DNA of 64,000 nucleotides from UBA1422 sp041859095. Its GTDB lineage: Bacteria > Bacillota > Clostridia > Peptostreptococcales > Anaerovoracaceae. Shown here piece by piece: positions 1 to 8,524 of this stretch. The notes beneath the pieces were generated by a model. The model was not told the DNA's origin, made no database searches, and saw nothing but the letters and a program-made list of their open reading frames with translations. Made by a program: the position numbers and the translations under genes. Every line of letters begins with the position of its first letter. The first letter of the stretch is position 1. The stretch is taken from the NCBI GenBank assembly GCA_041859095.1, contig JBHEKY010000027.1, forward strand, positions 62,001 through 126,000, in the 5' to 3' direction.

Positions 1-2
1 AA

Positions 3-536
3 TTGCCGGTTTATTATACCGCTTACACCCCTTGTTTTCGCAAAGAAGCCGGTTCTGCAGGTCGAGATACCCGGGGACTGATTCGCCAGCATCAATTCAA
101 CAAGGTAGAGTTGGTAAAACTGGTACGGCCGGAAACCTCCTATGATGAACTGGAAAGCCTGACTCTTGCCGCAGAAGAAGTGCTGAAACGGCTAAATCTG
201 CCGTATCGTGTCGTGGCGCTTAGCACTGGAGATTTGGGATTTTCTGCAGCAAAAACCTATGATATTGAGGTCTGGATGCCCAGTTATGGCAAATATGTGG
301 AGATTTCTTCCTGTAGCAATTTCGAAAGCTTCCAAGCTAGAAGAGCCGGGATTAGGTATCGACCCGACGAAAAAGAAAAACCGGAATTTGTACACACCCT
401 GAATGGGTCGGGGTTGGCTGTTGGGCGGACCTTTGCGGCAATCCTAGAGAATTATCAGCAAGCCGACGGTTCGGTGTTAATCCCGGAAGTGTTGCGACCT
501 TATATGGGTGTTGATTCCATTCCGTGCCCTAAATAA
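3..536 (+). CDS. serS: Seryl-tRNA synthetase, C-terminal part (5' end outside window)
   Basis: This is the C-terminal 177 or so residues of a class II aminoacyl-tRNA synthetase that charges tRNA-Ser in the cytoplasm. Class II motif 2 is visible at the start (TPCFRKEAGSAGRDTRG followed by IRQHQF). Motif 3 lies near the end (NGSGLAVGRTFAAILEN), and the family tail VLIPEVLRPYMG follows. The reading frame is open to the left edge, so the tRNA-binding coiled coil and motif 1 are missing only because the window begins here. Family members are about 425 residues. The next gene follows after 65 bases on the same strand. Confidence 0.97.
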   Translation: MPVYYTAYTPCFRKEAGSAGRDTRGLIRQHQFNKVELVKLVRPETSYDELESLTLAAEEVLKRLNLPYRVVALSTGDLGFSAAKTYDIEVWMPSYGKYVEISSCSNFESFQARRAGIRYRPDEKEKPEFVHTLNGSGLAVGRTFAAILENYQQADGSVLIPEVLRPYMGVDSIPCPK

Positions 537-601
537 TAACCAGAAGAAGAAGCTATCGCGAGCCATTTATTATGGCAGGAAACAGGAGTATCGAAGCAAT
601 T

Positions 602-1693
602 ATGGAGTTTAAATTAAAAGAATATATAGAACCCGATTTTAACGAAGATATTTTTATCAATGCACCGAATGTAACCCTTGTCCCATGCCCTAAAGATATG
701 GCTGCCCCCGATGATTTTCACGCCACATCCATTTTCCCTGAATATTTTAAAATAGACGGTGAGTGGCTTCTGGCAGAGGAATCCAGAATGGATTGTCTGC
801 CGGTATATGAAGACGGCAAAATTCACATCAGGGAATTTCGGAATCTGAATAGAGGCGACTTGGTTGTCACCGGAAGAACCGAAGACTGTGAGGAAGGCAT
901 CTATGTCCATTCTCATTGTTTCGTCACCGATTCCTATGATGTGGACAAATCCTTTTCGTTCCGCCAGAGTCGAACCCGAGAAACGGGTTTTTCCTGCGAT
1001 TATGACTTTCTTCAAGGCCTCTTGCAACATGAAAAAGAACACGGCAACATCGTCTGGGTCCTAGGCCCAGCCTGTGCCTTCGACATGGAAGCCCGGGAAG
1101 CGTTTTCCAAACTCATCGAAGGAGGCTATGTTCACGCGATTTTGGCTGGAAATGCATTGGCGACCCATGATCTGGAGGCCGCATATCACGGCACAGCGCT
1201 TGGTGCGGATATCTACAACCAGCGGCATCATTATAATGGACATTACAACCATATCGATACCATCAACAAGGTGAACCAGTATGGATCCATTCCCGCGTTT
1301 ATTGAAGCGGAAGGCATCAACAATGGCATCATCTATACATGCGTAAAGAACAACGTCCCCTTTGTCTTAAACGGCTCAATCCGGGATGATGGTCCATTGC
1401 CGGAGGTCTTAGAACATACATATAACGGACAAGATACCATGCGAAAATATATACGCAAAGCCACCACAGTTATCGGTATGGCTACGGTGCTTCACACCAT
1501 TGCCGCAGGCAACATGACCCCTGTCTACAGAACCATGGAAGACGGAACCATCCGACCGATTTTCTTCTATATTGTTGACACGACGGAATTTGCGGTGAAT
1601 AAGTTGTCCGACCGGGGCAGCCTGGGGTCCAAGGGCATTGTCACCAATGTGCAGGACTTCGTCATAAATCTGCGCAAAGGATTGAAACTATAA
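602..1693 (+). CDS. TIGR00300-type NAD-binding protein (ornithine cyclodeaminase / LOR-SDH-like)
   Basis: The sequence matches the core of the TIGR00300 family: archaeal-type ornithine cyclodeaminase and the C-terminal half of the cyanobacterial arginine dihydrolase AgrE/ArgZ. Landmarks are VWVLGPACAFD, ILAGNALATHDLEAA, CVKNNVPFVLNGSIRDDGPLPE and DRGSLGSKGIVTNV. The N-terminal LOR-like domain of about 100 residues found in archaeal members looks absent or reduced. ATG at 602 is chosen because an AGGAG lies at 584-588; an in-frame ATG at 572 has no good ribosome site. It heads a cluster with an aminotransferase and an Orn/Lys/Arg-decarboxylase-like gene, which fits ornithine, arginine or lysine metabolism. 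The exact reaction is inferred and not shown by the sequence. Confidence 0.8.
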   Translation: MEFKLKEYIEPDFNEDIFINAPNVTLVPCPKDMAAPDDFHATSIFPEYFKIDGEWLLAEESRMDCLPVYEDGKIHIREFRNLNRGDLVVTGRTEDCEEGIYVHSHCFVTDSYDVDKSFSFRQSRTRETGFSCDYDFLQGLLQHEKEHGNIVWVLGPACAFDMEAREAFSKLIEGGYVHAILAGNALATHDLEAAYHGTALGADIYNQRHHYNGHYNHIDTINKVNQYGSIPAFIEAEGINNGIIYTCVKNNVPFVLNGSIRDDGPLPEVLEHTYNGQDTMRKYIRKATTVIGMATVLHTIAAGNMTPVYRTMEDGTIRPIFFYIVDTTEFAVNKLSDRGSLGSKGIVTNVQDFVINLRKGLKL

Positions 1694-1742
1694 AGCCGAA
1701 ACGATCCAAAGCAACTGGCAACCAATGCGAAAGGAGTATTGT

Positions 1743-2921
1743 GTGATATCCGAAAAACTAAAACCATTGATGGCCAACAACTCGGTCATTCGCGCTATGT
1801 TCGAAGATGGCGCGAAGATGCGGGAAAAATACGGCAGCGAAAATGTATATGACTTTAGTTTGGGAAATCCCAACGTACCAGCCCCGCCTCAAGTAAACGA
1901 GGAGATGATTCGATTGCTTTCGGAAAGCGAACCGGACCTCCATGCATACATGAACAACGCCGGATTCCCAAATGTACGGGAAATCATTGCAAAGGCCGTC
2001 AACAAATCCAACGGCACCAGCTTTGACAAAGACAATATTATTATGACCTGTGGCGCAGCTGGTGGAATCAATGTGGCATTGAATGTCATTACGAATCCGG
2101 GGGATGAGGTCTTGGTTTTTGTGCCATACTTTTTGGAATACAATTGGTATGTAAATAATGTTGATGCAAGAGTGGTCAGGGTACAAACCGACAAGAACTT
2201 TATGCCGGACCTTGTGGATTTTGAATCTAAGATTACGAATAAAACGAGAGCGCTATTGCTGAATTCTCCAAATAATCCTACAGGGGTCGTGTATCCGGCA
2301 GAGGTAATCACTGCCATCTCTGAAATTTTAGAGAGAAAACAAAAGGAATTTAGCCGGACGATGTTTATCCTTGCCGATGAACCGTATCGGGAACTTGCTT
2401 ATGATGGCACGGTTGTGCCTTATGTGACCAAGTTTTATCCCAACACTATCGTCGCTTATTCCTTTAGCAAAAGCCTTTCCCTTCCAGGGGAGAGAATTGG
2501 TTACCTGGTGATTCCAAGTGAAATGGAAGAAGCGCGGTTGGTCTTTGATACGGCATCAAATGCCAACAGGATTTTGGGTTTTGTCAACGCCCCATCCCTG
2601 ATTCAAAAGGTTATCGGCGAATGCATCGATGCCAAAGTGGATGTAGCGTACTACGACCGAAATCGGGTAGCGTTGTATAGCATGATTACAGAACTGGGAT
2701 TTGAATGCATAAAGCCCAAAGGCGCATTTTATCTATTTATGAAATCCCCCATGGAAGATGACAAAGCCTTTGTGGAACTGGCAAAGAAATATCGGTTGCT
2801 AATGGTTTCCGGTGCCGCATTTGGATCACCCGGATATGTTCGACTAGCCTACTGCGTTTCGTATGAGACAATCGTAAACGCAAAAGAATCCTTTCAAAAA
2901 TTGGCGGAGGAAACGCTATGA
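1743..2921 (+). CDS. Class I/II PLP-dependent aminotransferase (aspartate aminotransferase fold)
   Basis: A fold-type I aminotransferase of 392 residues. The Schiff-base lysine is K243 in AYSFSKSLSLPGERIGY. The other PLP landmarks are NSPNNPTG and ILADEPYREL. GTG at 1743 is preferred over the ATG at 1725 because AAAGGAG at 1730-1736 sits six bases before it, and the product then begins ISEKLKPLMANNSVIRAMFE as expected for the family. Its stop overlaps the next start by 4 bases (ATGA), so it is translationally coupled to the decarboxylase-like gene. The substrate is unknown; the neighbours suggest a basic amino acid or its keto acid. Confidence 0.9.
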   Translation: MISEKLKPLMANNSVIRAMFEDGAKMREKYGSENVYDFSLGNPNVPAPPQVNEEMIRLLSESEPDLHAYMNNAGFPNVREIIAKAVNKSNGTSFDKDNIIMTCGAAGGINVALNVITNPGDEVLVFVPYFLEYNWYVNNVDARVVRVQTDKNFMPDLVDFESKITNKTRALLLNSPNNPTGVVYPAEVITAISEILERKQKEFSRTMFILADEPYRELAYDGTVVPYVTKFYPNTIVAYSFSKSLSLPGERIGYLVIPSEMEEARLVFDTASNANRILGFVNAPSLIQKVIGECIDAKVDVAYYDRNRVALYSMITELGFECIKPKGAFYLFMKSPMEDDKAFVELAKKYRLLMVSGAAFGSPGYVRLAYCVSYETIVNAKESFQKLAEETL

Positions 2922-4336
2922 TCCATCAATTTCTGATTGAGCATGCACAAAAAAATACCGCATCTTTTCATATGCCGGGCCATAAAGGCGCCGGCATATA
3001 TTCCAGATACCAGTATGACGAATTCCTTAAACGAATGATGGATTGCGACATCACGGAAATTCCTGGGGCTGACAATCTGTTCCAAGCTGAAGGAATTATC
3101 CGAGCCACCCAGCACAAATATGCTGCACTTTATGACGTTGCCCAATCGTACCTTTTGATTAATGGAACCAGTGGCGGACTGATTGCCGCTATCCTCGCCA
3201 GTGTCCCACCGGAGAAAAAACTGATTATGGCACGAAACTGCCACAAAGCCGTTTTTAATGCGCTGACACTTGGAAACATTCGACCGGTATACGCTTATCC
3301 CGAACGTGTACCTGGGCAGGAAATAGCCGGACCGATTTCGGTTGGGGAAATAGAAAGCCTGCTAATGGATAACCCGGACGGGGAAGCAGTGATTTTGCCA
3401 AGTCCCAACTATTACGGCATCTGCAGTGATATCAAGGCCATTGCTGAGGTAGTCCATGAAGCTGGTAAAGTTTTGATCATCGACCAAGCGCATGGCGCTC
3501 ACTTGCACTTTTTTCATAAATATGGAGCAGGAGAGAATATGCCTCCTTCCGCTGAAAGTTGCGGAGCAGACATTGTAGTGAACAGTACCCACAAAACATT
3601 GGCGTCATTTACTCAAAGCGCAGTACTGAACCTGAATTCTAACCGGGTTGACCGGTATCATCTGGAGGACAAACTCCAGGCCATACAAAGTACCAGTCCA
3701 TCTTATTTATTGATGGCTTCGCTGGATATCAATGCTGAGCTTCTGGAAAATCACGGCAAGGTCTTGATGGAAGAATGGAAAGAAAATCTAAACGACTTCT
3801 ATCACAGAGCAGCTGGAATTCCAGGGCTTTCCATCATGAAAGCGCCTAATCTGGACCGGACTAAAATCAACCTGGATCTGAGCGGGTTGGGGTTTACCGG
3901 CGCGGTGCTAGAACATTCTCTGAACGAAAGAGGGATCTTTCCAGAACTGTACGCCGGGAATCTGCTAATGTGCATGACTGGCATTGGCAATACCCGGGAA
4001 CAGATGGACAGGCTGCTGAAAGCCCTTTCGGAAATTTCAAAAGCCGGCGCAAAAGAAAAAATCGTAAATAAGCAATGCGATATGGCAGATCAGCCAGTGT
4101 TGCCGGCACAGGCGAAATTTATTGGTGTGCCAAAAGGAAAGTACTATATTCCGCTGGCGGAGGCCGCAGGTAAGATTTGTGCAGGTTCCATTATCCCATA
4201 TCCCCCCGGCATCCCTCTAATTTGCCCCGGGGAAGCGTTTACAGCAGAGATTGTCCAATACATCCAATCTCTTCGAAAGACTGGCGAGAAGGTCATCGGC
4301 GTCACTGACTCAGAAACCGTGCCGGTAGGGAAATAG
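2918..4336 (+). CDS. Orn/Lys/Arg decarboxylase-like PLP enzyme
   Basis: A 472-residue member of the Orn/Lys/Arg decarboxylase major-domain family. The N-terminal MPGHKG signature is followed by the DITEIPGADNL segment. DQAHGAHL holds the PLP-ring aspartate, and STHKT contains the Schiff-base lysine K226. A C-terminal region ending PYPPGIPLICPGE matches the family's C-terminal domain. The wing domain of the large inducible enzymes is absent, as in the shorter SpeA/YaaO-like group. Likely reactions are decarboxylation of arginine, lysine or ornithine to a polyamine precursor. It overlaps the aminotransferase by 4 bases and closes the three-gene cluster. Confidence 0.88.
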   Translation: MIHQFLIEHAQKNTASFHMPGHKGAGIYSRYQYDEFLKRMMDCDITEIPGADNLFQAEGIIRATQHKYAALYDVAQSYLLINGTSGGLIAAILASVPPEKKLIMARNCHKAVFNALTLGNIRPVYAYPERVPGQEIAGPISVGEIESLLMDNPDGEAVILPSPNYYGICSDIKAIAEVVHEAGKVLIIDQAHGAHLHFFHKYGAGENMPPSAESCGADIVVNSTHKTLASFTQSAVLNLNSNRVDRYHLEDKLQAIQSTSPSYLLMASLDINAELLENHGKVLMEEWKENLNDFYHRAAGIPGLSIMKAPNLDRTKINLDLSGLGFTGAVLEHSLNERGIFPELYAGNLLMCMTGIGNTREQMDRLLKALSEISKAGAKEKIVNKQCDMADQPVLPAQAKFIGVPKGKYYIPLAEAAGKICAGSIIPYPPGIPLICPGEAFTAEIVQYIQSLRKTGEKVIGVTDSETVPVGK

Positions 4337-4370
4337 AAGACACTAGTATGCTTTCCGTGAATAACGTTGA

Positions 4371-4400
4371 TTGACACACGGTTGAGCTGACGGGTATAAT
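4371..4400 (+). promoter_or_regulatory. Sigma-A type promoter for the aldehyde oxidoreductase gene
   Basis: Perfect TTGACA (4371-4376) and TATAAT (4395-4400) hexamers are separated by 18 bases. Transcription would begin near 4407 and give a leader of about 60 bases. Confidence 0.85.
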
Positions 4401-4411
4401 GACTTGAAGTG

Positions 4412-4430
4412 GAATAAGAAATGCTTATTC
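4412..4430 (+). other. Short perfect hairpin at the predicted 5' end of the AOR transcript
   Basis: GAATAAG (4412-4418) and CTTATTC (4424-4430) form a 7-bp perfect inverted repeat with a 5-base loop. It begins about 12 bases after the -10 box. It could be an operator or a 5'-stabilising hairpin. No U-tract follows, so it is not a terminator. Confidence 0.45.
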
Positions 4431-4468
4431 GATGTTGTGCAGTACCAATAGAAGGGTGGAGATATCAC

Positions 4469-6355
4469 ATGATGAAAGATGCACGACTATTATATGTTAA
4501 TTTAACGGATGGAACGACCAAAGTGGAATCACTGGACGGGGAAACCTACCGGAAATATCCGGGGGGCTCGGCACTGGGGATGTACATTCTCTTAAAAGAG
4601 ATGAACCCTGCTGTAGATCCCTTGTCTCCCGAGAATATTTTGGTGTTCTCTATTTCGCCGCTTACCGGGATTCCCATCAGTGGTCAAAGCAGAATGAATG
4701 TGGCAACCAAAAGCCCATTGACCGGACTGGCCGGAGATTCTCAGGTGGGCGGATATATTCCTGCCGCGTTGGCGGGCCATGGATATGATGCCATCATCCT
4801 AAAAGGGAAATCTCCTAAGCCTGTATACTTGTATCTTGGCGATAACAAAGTGGAACTCAAAGATGCCACTGGCATGTGGGGTAAAATCACCGGCGATGCA
4901 GAAGAGTGGATTGCAGCAGATTTAGGAACCGACAAAACCGAATCCTCCATCATCGGACCCGGGGGAGAAAACATGGTTGCCTATGCAGCGATTATGCATA
5001 GACGAAGCCGTGCCAACGGAAGAAACGGCGTAGGCGCTGTCATGGGATCCAAAAACCTAAAAGCGCTCGTTGTGCAAAAAACACCGCCAACAAAAGCGGC
5101 TGATCAGGCCGGCATGAAAACCCTTACGCTAAACGTCAAAGAACGTATGGCCGCAAATCCTGTCATCGTCGATACGGCGAAGCACGGATCCGCAGTCTGC
5201 GTTGACGCCCATGCGGCAGAAGGATTTCTTCCTTCCTTTAACTGGGACAAGGGAATCATGGACGACTGGATCAATACTTCCGGTATTACTATCACCAATA
5301 CTGTGCTCAAAGAAAGAGAAACTTGTTTTGGTTGTGCTATCCGCTGCAAAGGTGTGGTGGACATCCCAGGCAAAGCGGATCCTTCCTATGGCGGACCGGA
5401 GTATGAGACATGTGCTACTTTTGGATCTTATTGTGGCAATACAGACCTGGGGGACATTTGCCATGCCAACCAGCTTTGCAATATGTATGGGATTGATACC
5501 ATTTCCTGTGGCGCTACCATCGCCTGGGCAATGGATTGCTTCGAAAAAGGCATCCTGACCACAGCTGATACTGATGGCATCGAACTGAAATACGGAAACG
5601 GAGCAGCCTTTGAAGCCTTAATCAAAAAGATTGCTGTCAAAGAACCGGGCATCGGTGCATTGCTTGCCAAGGGAAGTGCTGCAGCCGCCAAAGAAATCGG
5701 AAGAGGTTCCGAAGATTTGGTTGTTGCCAGCAAGGGCCAGGAATGGCCTGCCCATATGGTCCAATTCAAACCCAATTTAATGGTTCACTATTCGGTCAAC
5801 CCCTTTGGTGGGGATCATCAATCAGTGGAACATGATCCAGCTCTGATGGCGCCGAAAGACGATCAGAACTGGTTATGGCCTGCCATGCTGGGAGAGTTTG
5901 AAGACTGCGATCGATATGGCGTGCTGGATGCCAATAAATCCAAATTTTCTTGGGAAACCCAGAAGTTCTATGCCATGATGGATACTCTTTGCCTGTGCCA
6001 GTTTGCATGGGGCCCTGCGTGGCAGCTATATGGACCCATGGAATTGGTGGAATACTGCAAATATGCCATTGATTGGGATACCTCCATCGCCGAACTCCAA
6101 GAAATCGGAGAACGACGAATCGTCATGATGAGGCTGTTTAATCAAAAATTAGGATTTGGAAGGAAGGATGATGTTGCGCCGAAGAAGGCTTATATTGCCA
6201 TTGAATATGGCGAAGGGGATGTGGCGCAATTAACACCTGAAGAGTTTGAAACCGCACTGGATGCTTATTATGAGTTTGCAGGATGGGATTTAAAAACGGG
6301 TAATCCGACCCCTGAGACCATCAAGCGACTCGGGTTGGAATGGGTCATGGCATAA
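4469..6355 (+). CDS. Aldehyde:ferredoxin oxidoreductase family protein (tungsten/molybdopterin)
   Basis: A 628-residue AOR-family enzyme. Such enzymes oxidise aldehydes to acids at a bis-pyranopterin tungsten site and pass electrons through one [4Fe-4S] cluster to ferredoxin. The cluster ligands are visible as C286-x2-C289-x3-C293, with the distant fourth ligand in DTLCLC at C508 or C510. The GGPEYE segment carries the conserved active-site glutamate region. The N-terminal domain (LYVNLT, YPGGSALGMYIL, GQSRMNVATKSPLTG) is typical. ATG 4469 is preferred over the upstream ATG 4421 because GGGTGGAG precedes it and the product then starts as family members do. A strong promoter lies upstream, and two sulfur-carrier genes follow immediately. 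Confidence 0.95.
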   Translation: MMKDARLLYVNLTDGTTKVESLDGETYRKYPGGSALGMYILLKEMNPAVDPLSPENILVFSISPLTGIPISGQSRMNVATKSPLTGLAGDSQVGGYIPAALAGHGYDAIILKGKSPKPVYLYLGDNKVELKDATGMWGKITGDAEEWIAADLGTDKTESSIIGPGGENMVAYAAIMHRRSRANGRNGVGAVMGSKNLKALVVQKTPPTKAADQAGMKTLTLNVKERMAANPVIVDTAKHGSAVCVDAHAAEGFLPSFNWDKGIMDDWINTSGITITNTVLKERETCFGCAIRCKGVVDIPGKADPSYGGPEYETCATFGSYCGNTDLGDICHANQLCNMYGIDTISCGATIAWAMDCFEKGILTTADTDGIELKYGNGAAFEALIKKIAVKEPGIGALLAKGSAAAAKEIGRGSEDLVVASKGQEWPAHMVQFKPNLMVHYSVNPFGGDHQSVEHDPALMAPKDDQNWLWPAMLGEFEDCDRYGVLDANKSKFSWETQKFYAMMDTLCLCQFAWGPAWQLYGPMELVEYCKYAIDWDTSIAELQEIGERRIVMMRLFNQKLGFGRKDDVAPKKAYIAIEYGEGDVAQLTPEEFETALDAYYEFAGWDLKTGNPTPETIKRLGLEWVMA

Positions 6356-6356
6356 C

Positions 6357-6596
6357 ATGAAAGTAACGATTACCCTTCGGGGCACACTCAAAAAATACCT
6401 TGACGGCAAAAAAGAACTTGTCGTTGAAGTCCCGGATGGTTGTACCTGCGATGAAGCGTTACAGACCATTGGCATTCACTACAAGGATATACCAAACTTT
6501 GGTTTTGTCGCCATTAATAGCATGCGCGTCATGATTTATGACCAACTCAAAGACGGGGACGAACTAAAGGCATATTCCAGAATTTCCGGAGGATGA
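6357..6596 (+). CDS. MoaD-like sulfur carrier protein
   Basis: A 79-residue ubiquitin-fold protein of the MoaD/ThiS class ending in the diglycine ISGG, the tail that is adenylated and thiocarboxylated. Hydrophobic beta strands VTITLRGTL and ELVVEV fit the beta-grasp fold. The start lies one base after the AOR stop, so it is surely cotranscribed with it. The expected role is sulfur donation to molybdopterin synthase for the pterin cofactor of the oxidoreductase. No MoaE is present in the window. Confidence 0.87.
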   Translation: MKVTITLRGTLKKYLDGKKELVVEVPDGCTCDEALQTIGIHYKDIPNFGFVAINSMRVMIYDQLKDGDELKAYSRISGG

Positions 6597-6599
6597 GCT

Positions 6600-6794
6600 A
6601 TGCTCGTAAATTGCAACAACAAGAGTATCCAACTGGAAGAGGGCACAACTGTAGAACAACTGGTCAAATCCATGAGTTACAGACGGGCGGCCGTGTGGAT
6701 TAATGGAGAGCAATTGTTGGCTTCGGATTATGCGACTCGTGTCATCAACCAGCAAGATCAAATCAAAATCCTGCGAATTGTCGCCGGAGGCTGA
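6600..6794 (+). CDS. ThiS/MoaD-like sulfur carrier protein (second copy, distinct)
   Basis: A 64-residue beta-grasp carrier ending in IVAGG. Its length and the pattern MLVNCNNKSIQLEEGTTVEQLV are closer to ThiS than to MoaD. It begins 3 bases after the MoaD-like gene and uses the GGAGGA at that gene's end as its ribosome site. ThiS proteins supply sulfur for the thiamine thiazole, but no other thiamine genes are here. A role in tungsten-cofactor or other sulfur transfer beside AOR is therefore equally possible. Confidence 0.83.
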   Translation: MLVNCNNKSIQLEEGTTVEQLVKSMSYRRAAVWINGEQLLASDYATRVINQQDQIKILRIVAGG

Positions 6795-6817
6795 GACAAC
6801 ACCAATAATATTACATC

Positions 6818-6852
6818 AAAAAGGACGCAGTTCATGCGTCCTTTTTATTTTT
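6818..6852. terminator. Bidirectional intrinsic terminator
   Basis: AAAAAGGACGCA (6818-6829) pairs with TGCGTCCTTTTT (6835-6846) around a 5-base loop. A T-run follows on the plus strand, and a matching run on the minus strand serves the convergent EcsC gene. Confidence 0.9.
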
Positions 6853-6883
6853 CATCCCATTGCCCAGCCGGAGTCCGCAAGAT

Positions 6884-7684
6884 TTATCGGATTCCTGTCA
6901 AAGTCTGCAGGAATCGTTTCTTGTATTTCAGTCGGGCAACTTTGGTAATTCGATGAATCCAGTAATAGTTAAAACCACCACCGAGCGTGCCCACCAGCGT
7001 AATGCCTTGAATGAACTTGGCAACCAGCATCGAAGAGGCCAACAGGTTGGATGTTCTTTTGATGTCTTCGGTGCAAGGAATGATTTCAGAGCCCTGTCCG
7101 GCATCAATCAGTTCACCAATCCGGTCACATTCTTCGGATTCAATAATCCGCTGGCTATCTTTGGTGGCGGCAACCCGAATTAATGCGAGAATATATGCAC
7201 GCTCCGAAGGGGAGGTGTAATTGAATCCATAACTAGCAGCTGTTTCGTAAATGGATTTAAAAATCACTCCTAGAAAAACAGGAATATCAGGCAGACCAAT
7301 GCCAAATACCCCTAGTGCAGCGCCTTCCACGGTAGAGATGCCCTTGTTTGTCCAGGATTTATTGCTCGCGCTAACATCGAAATTACGTATGGCTTCTTTT
7401 GAAATCTGTCGTTTGATTACTGTGTGGTGGTATGCGGATTTTTCTTTGACTCCAACTAAATTCCCGGACCGTTCAATGAGTGACGTTCCTTTGTCAAAGA
7501 TATAGAAGAAACCTTTTTCAAAGGCGGACTCCAAAATAGACAACAATTTGGCTGGGACTTTGCTTCTTATATATTCCCCGCCAAAACCATGCTTGCTATC
7601 AGGGCGATAGCGCAGCATTTTTAGTTCGGCTTTGCGAATGTGTTTCAATTGTTGATTTAAAAGACGCGTTTCTTTGTTTCGCAT
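6884..7684 (-). CDS. EcsC family protein
   Basis: A 266-residue protein resembling the EcsC family named after the third gene of the Bacillus ecs ABC-transporter operon. It has a basic N-terminal half and two central hydrophobic, glycine-rich stretches (GAALGVFGIGLPDIPVFLGV and a later GITLVGTLGGG segment), suggesting membrane association. The family's biochemical role is unknown. The ATG at 7684 is favoured because GGAG lies about 13 bases upstream; a longer version from 7783 would run through promoter sequence of the divergent gene. It splits the AOR/carrier genes from the ThiF/MobB genes and runs opposite to both. Confidence 0.8.
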   Translation of the reverse strand: MRNKETRLLNQQLKHIRKAELKMLRYRPDSKHGFGGEYIRSKVPAKLLSILESAFEKGFFYIFDKGTSLIERSGNLVGVKEKSAYHHTVIKRQISKEAIRNFDVSASNKSWTNKGISTVEGAALGVFGIGLPDIPVFLGVIFKSIYETAASYGFNYTSPSERAYILALIRVAATKDSQRIIESEECDRIGELIDAGQGSEIIPCTEDIKRTSNLLASSMLVAKFIQGITLVGTLGGGFNYYWIHRITKVARLKYKKRFLQTLTGIR

Positions 7685-7730
7685 AGGGGTGTTTTTCTCC
7701 GTGAAAATCCTGTGAGTTTTTATTAGTATT

Positions 7731-7760
7731 TTAACATAGAAAAAGATTAAGTGATATAAT
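7731..7760 (+). promoter_or_regulatory. Sigma-A type promoter for the ThiF/MobB/Rnf run
   Basis: TTAACA (7731-7736) and TATAAT (7755-7760) are 18 bases apart, 35 bases before the ThiF-like start. Confidence 0.75.
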
Positions 7761-7795
7761 AATACAAAATATGCTTGTTGCAAGGAGGTTGGAAA

Positions 7796-8476
7796 ATGAG
7801 TCGGTATCAGCGTAATATGAGTGCATTGTCAGCCGAAGAAAACCAAAAGCTCAAAGAATTCCATGTGGTTGTTGTGGGCTGCGGCGGTTTGGGTGGATAC
7901 ATCATCGAGATGCTGGCGAGACTGGGCATTGGCACCCTTACAGTAATCGACGGGGATGTCTTTGATGAGACCAACCTGAATCGGCAACTGCTATCCTCCG
8001 AGCAAAACATTGGGAAGCCGAAAGTGCAGGCCGCAGTTGAACGGGTTGCCCTGGTCAATAGCCAGACGATAGTCAACCCGATTCATGGATTATTAACTGC
8101 AGAAAATGGGTTAGAAATCGTATCCGAAAAAGATTTGGTTTTTGATGCATTGGATAATGTTCGCTCTAGACTAGTCCTTGAAACCTTATGTGAAACTGCC
8201 GGGGTTCCATTGATTCATGGGGCTATTGCCGGTTGGTTTGGACAGGTTGCAGTGGTCTTGCCGGGAGACAATACCCTCCATAGCATTTTGCCGGAGGATG
8301 TAGACAAAGGTATCGAAACTGAGTTGGGAAATCCTGCGTTTACCCCTGCCTTGGTAGCCTCTATTGAGGTAGCGGAAGGCATGAAGGTGCTTTTGGGAAG
8401 AGACGGAGTCCTAAGAAACAAACTCTTGACCATCGATTTGCTTGGCCAGGAATATGAAGTCTTATCCTTGACTTAA
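7796..8476 (+). CDS. ThiF/MoeB/HesA-family E1-like adenylyltransferase
   Basis: A 226-residue E1-like enzyme that adenylates the C-terminal glycine of ubiquitin-fold sulfur carriers. The nucleotide-binding Rossmann motif VVVGCGGLGG is at residues 25-34. The downstream DxDxxxxxNLNRQ block is visible as IDGDVFDETNLNRQLL, and FDALDNVRSR holds the Mg-ATP aspartate. The two zinc CxxC pairs found in MoeB and many ThiF proteins are missing. The start is ATG 7796 with AAGGAGG upstream. Its likely partners are the two GG-tailed carriers at 6357-6794, just beyond the inverted EcsC gene. Confidence 0.9.
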   Translation: MSRYQRNMSALSAEENQKLKEFHVVVVGCGGLGGYIIEMLARLGIGTLTVIDGDVFDETNLNRQLLSSEQNIGKPKVQAAVERVALVNSQTIVNPIHGLLTAENGLEIVSEKDLVFDALDNVRSRLVLETLCETAGVPLIHGAIAGWFGQVAVVLPGDNTLHSILPEDVDKGIETELGNPAFTPALVASIEVAEGMKVLLGRDGVLRNKLLTIDLLGQEYEVLSLT

Positions 8477-8524
8477 CTCTTTAAGAAATCTGAGACATCA
8501 ATCTTACCCGTGAAGGAGTTGCCC

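Noticed and set aside
4401..4468. A molybdenum/tungsten cofactor riboswitch upstream of the AOR gene
   Set aside because: The leader from the predicted start is only about 60 bases and shows one 7-bp hairpin, too small for the Moco RNA fold.
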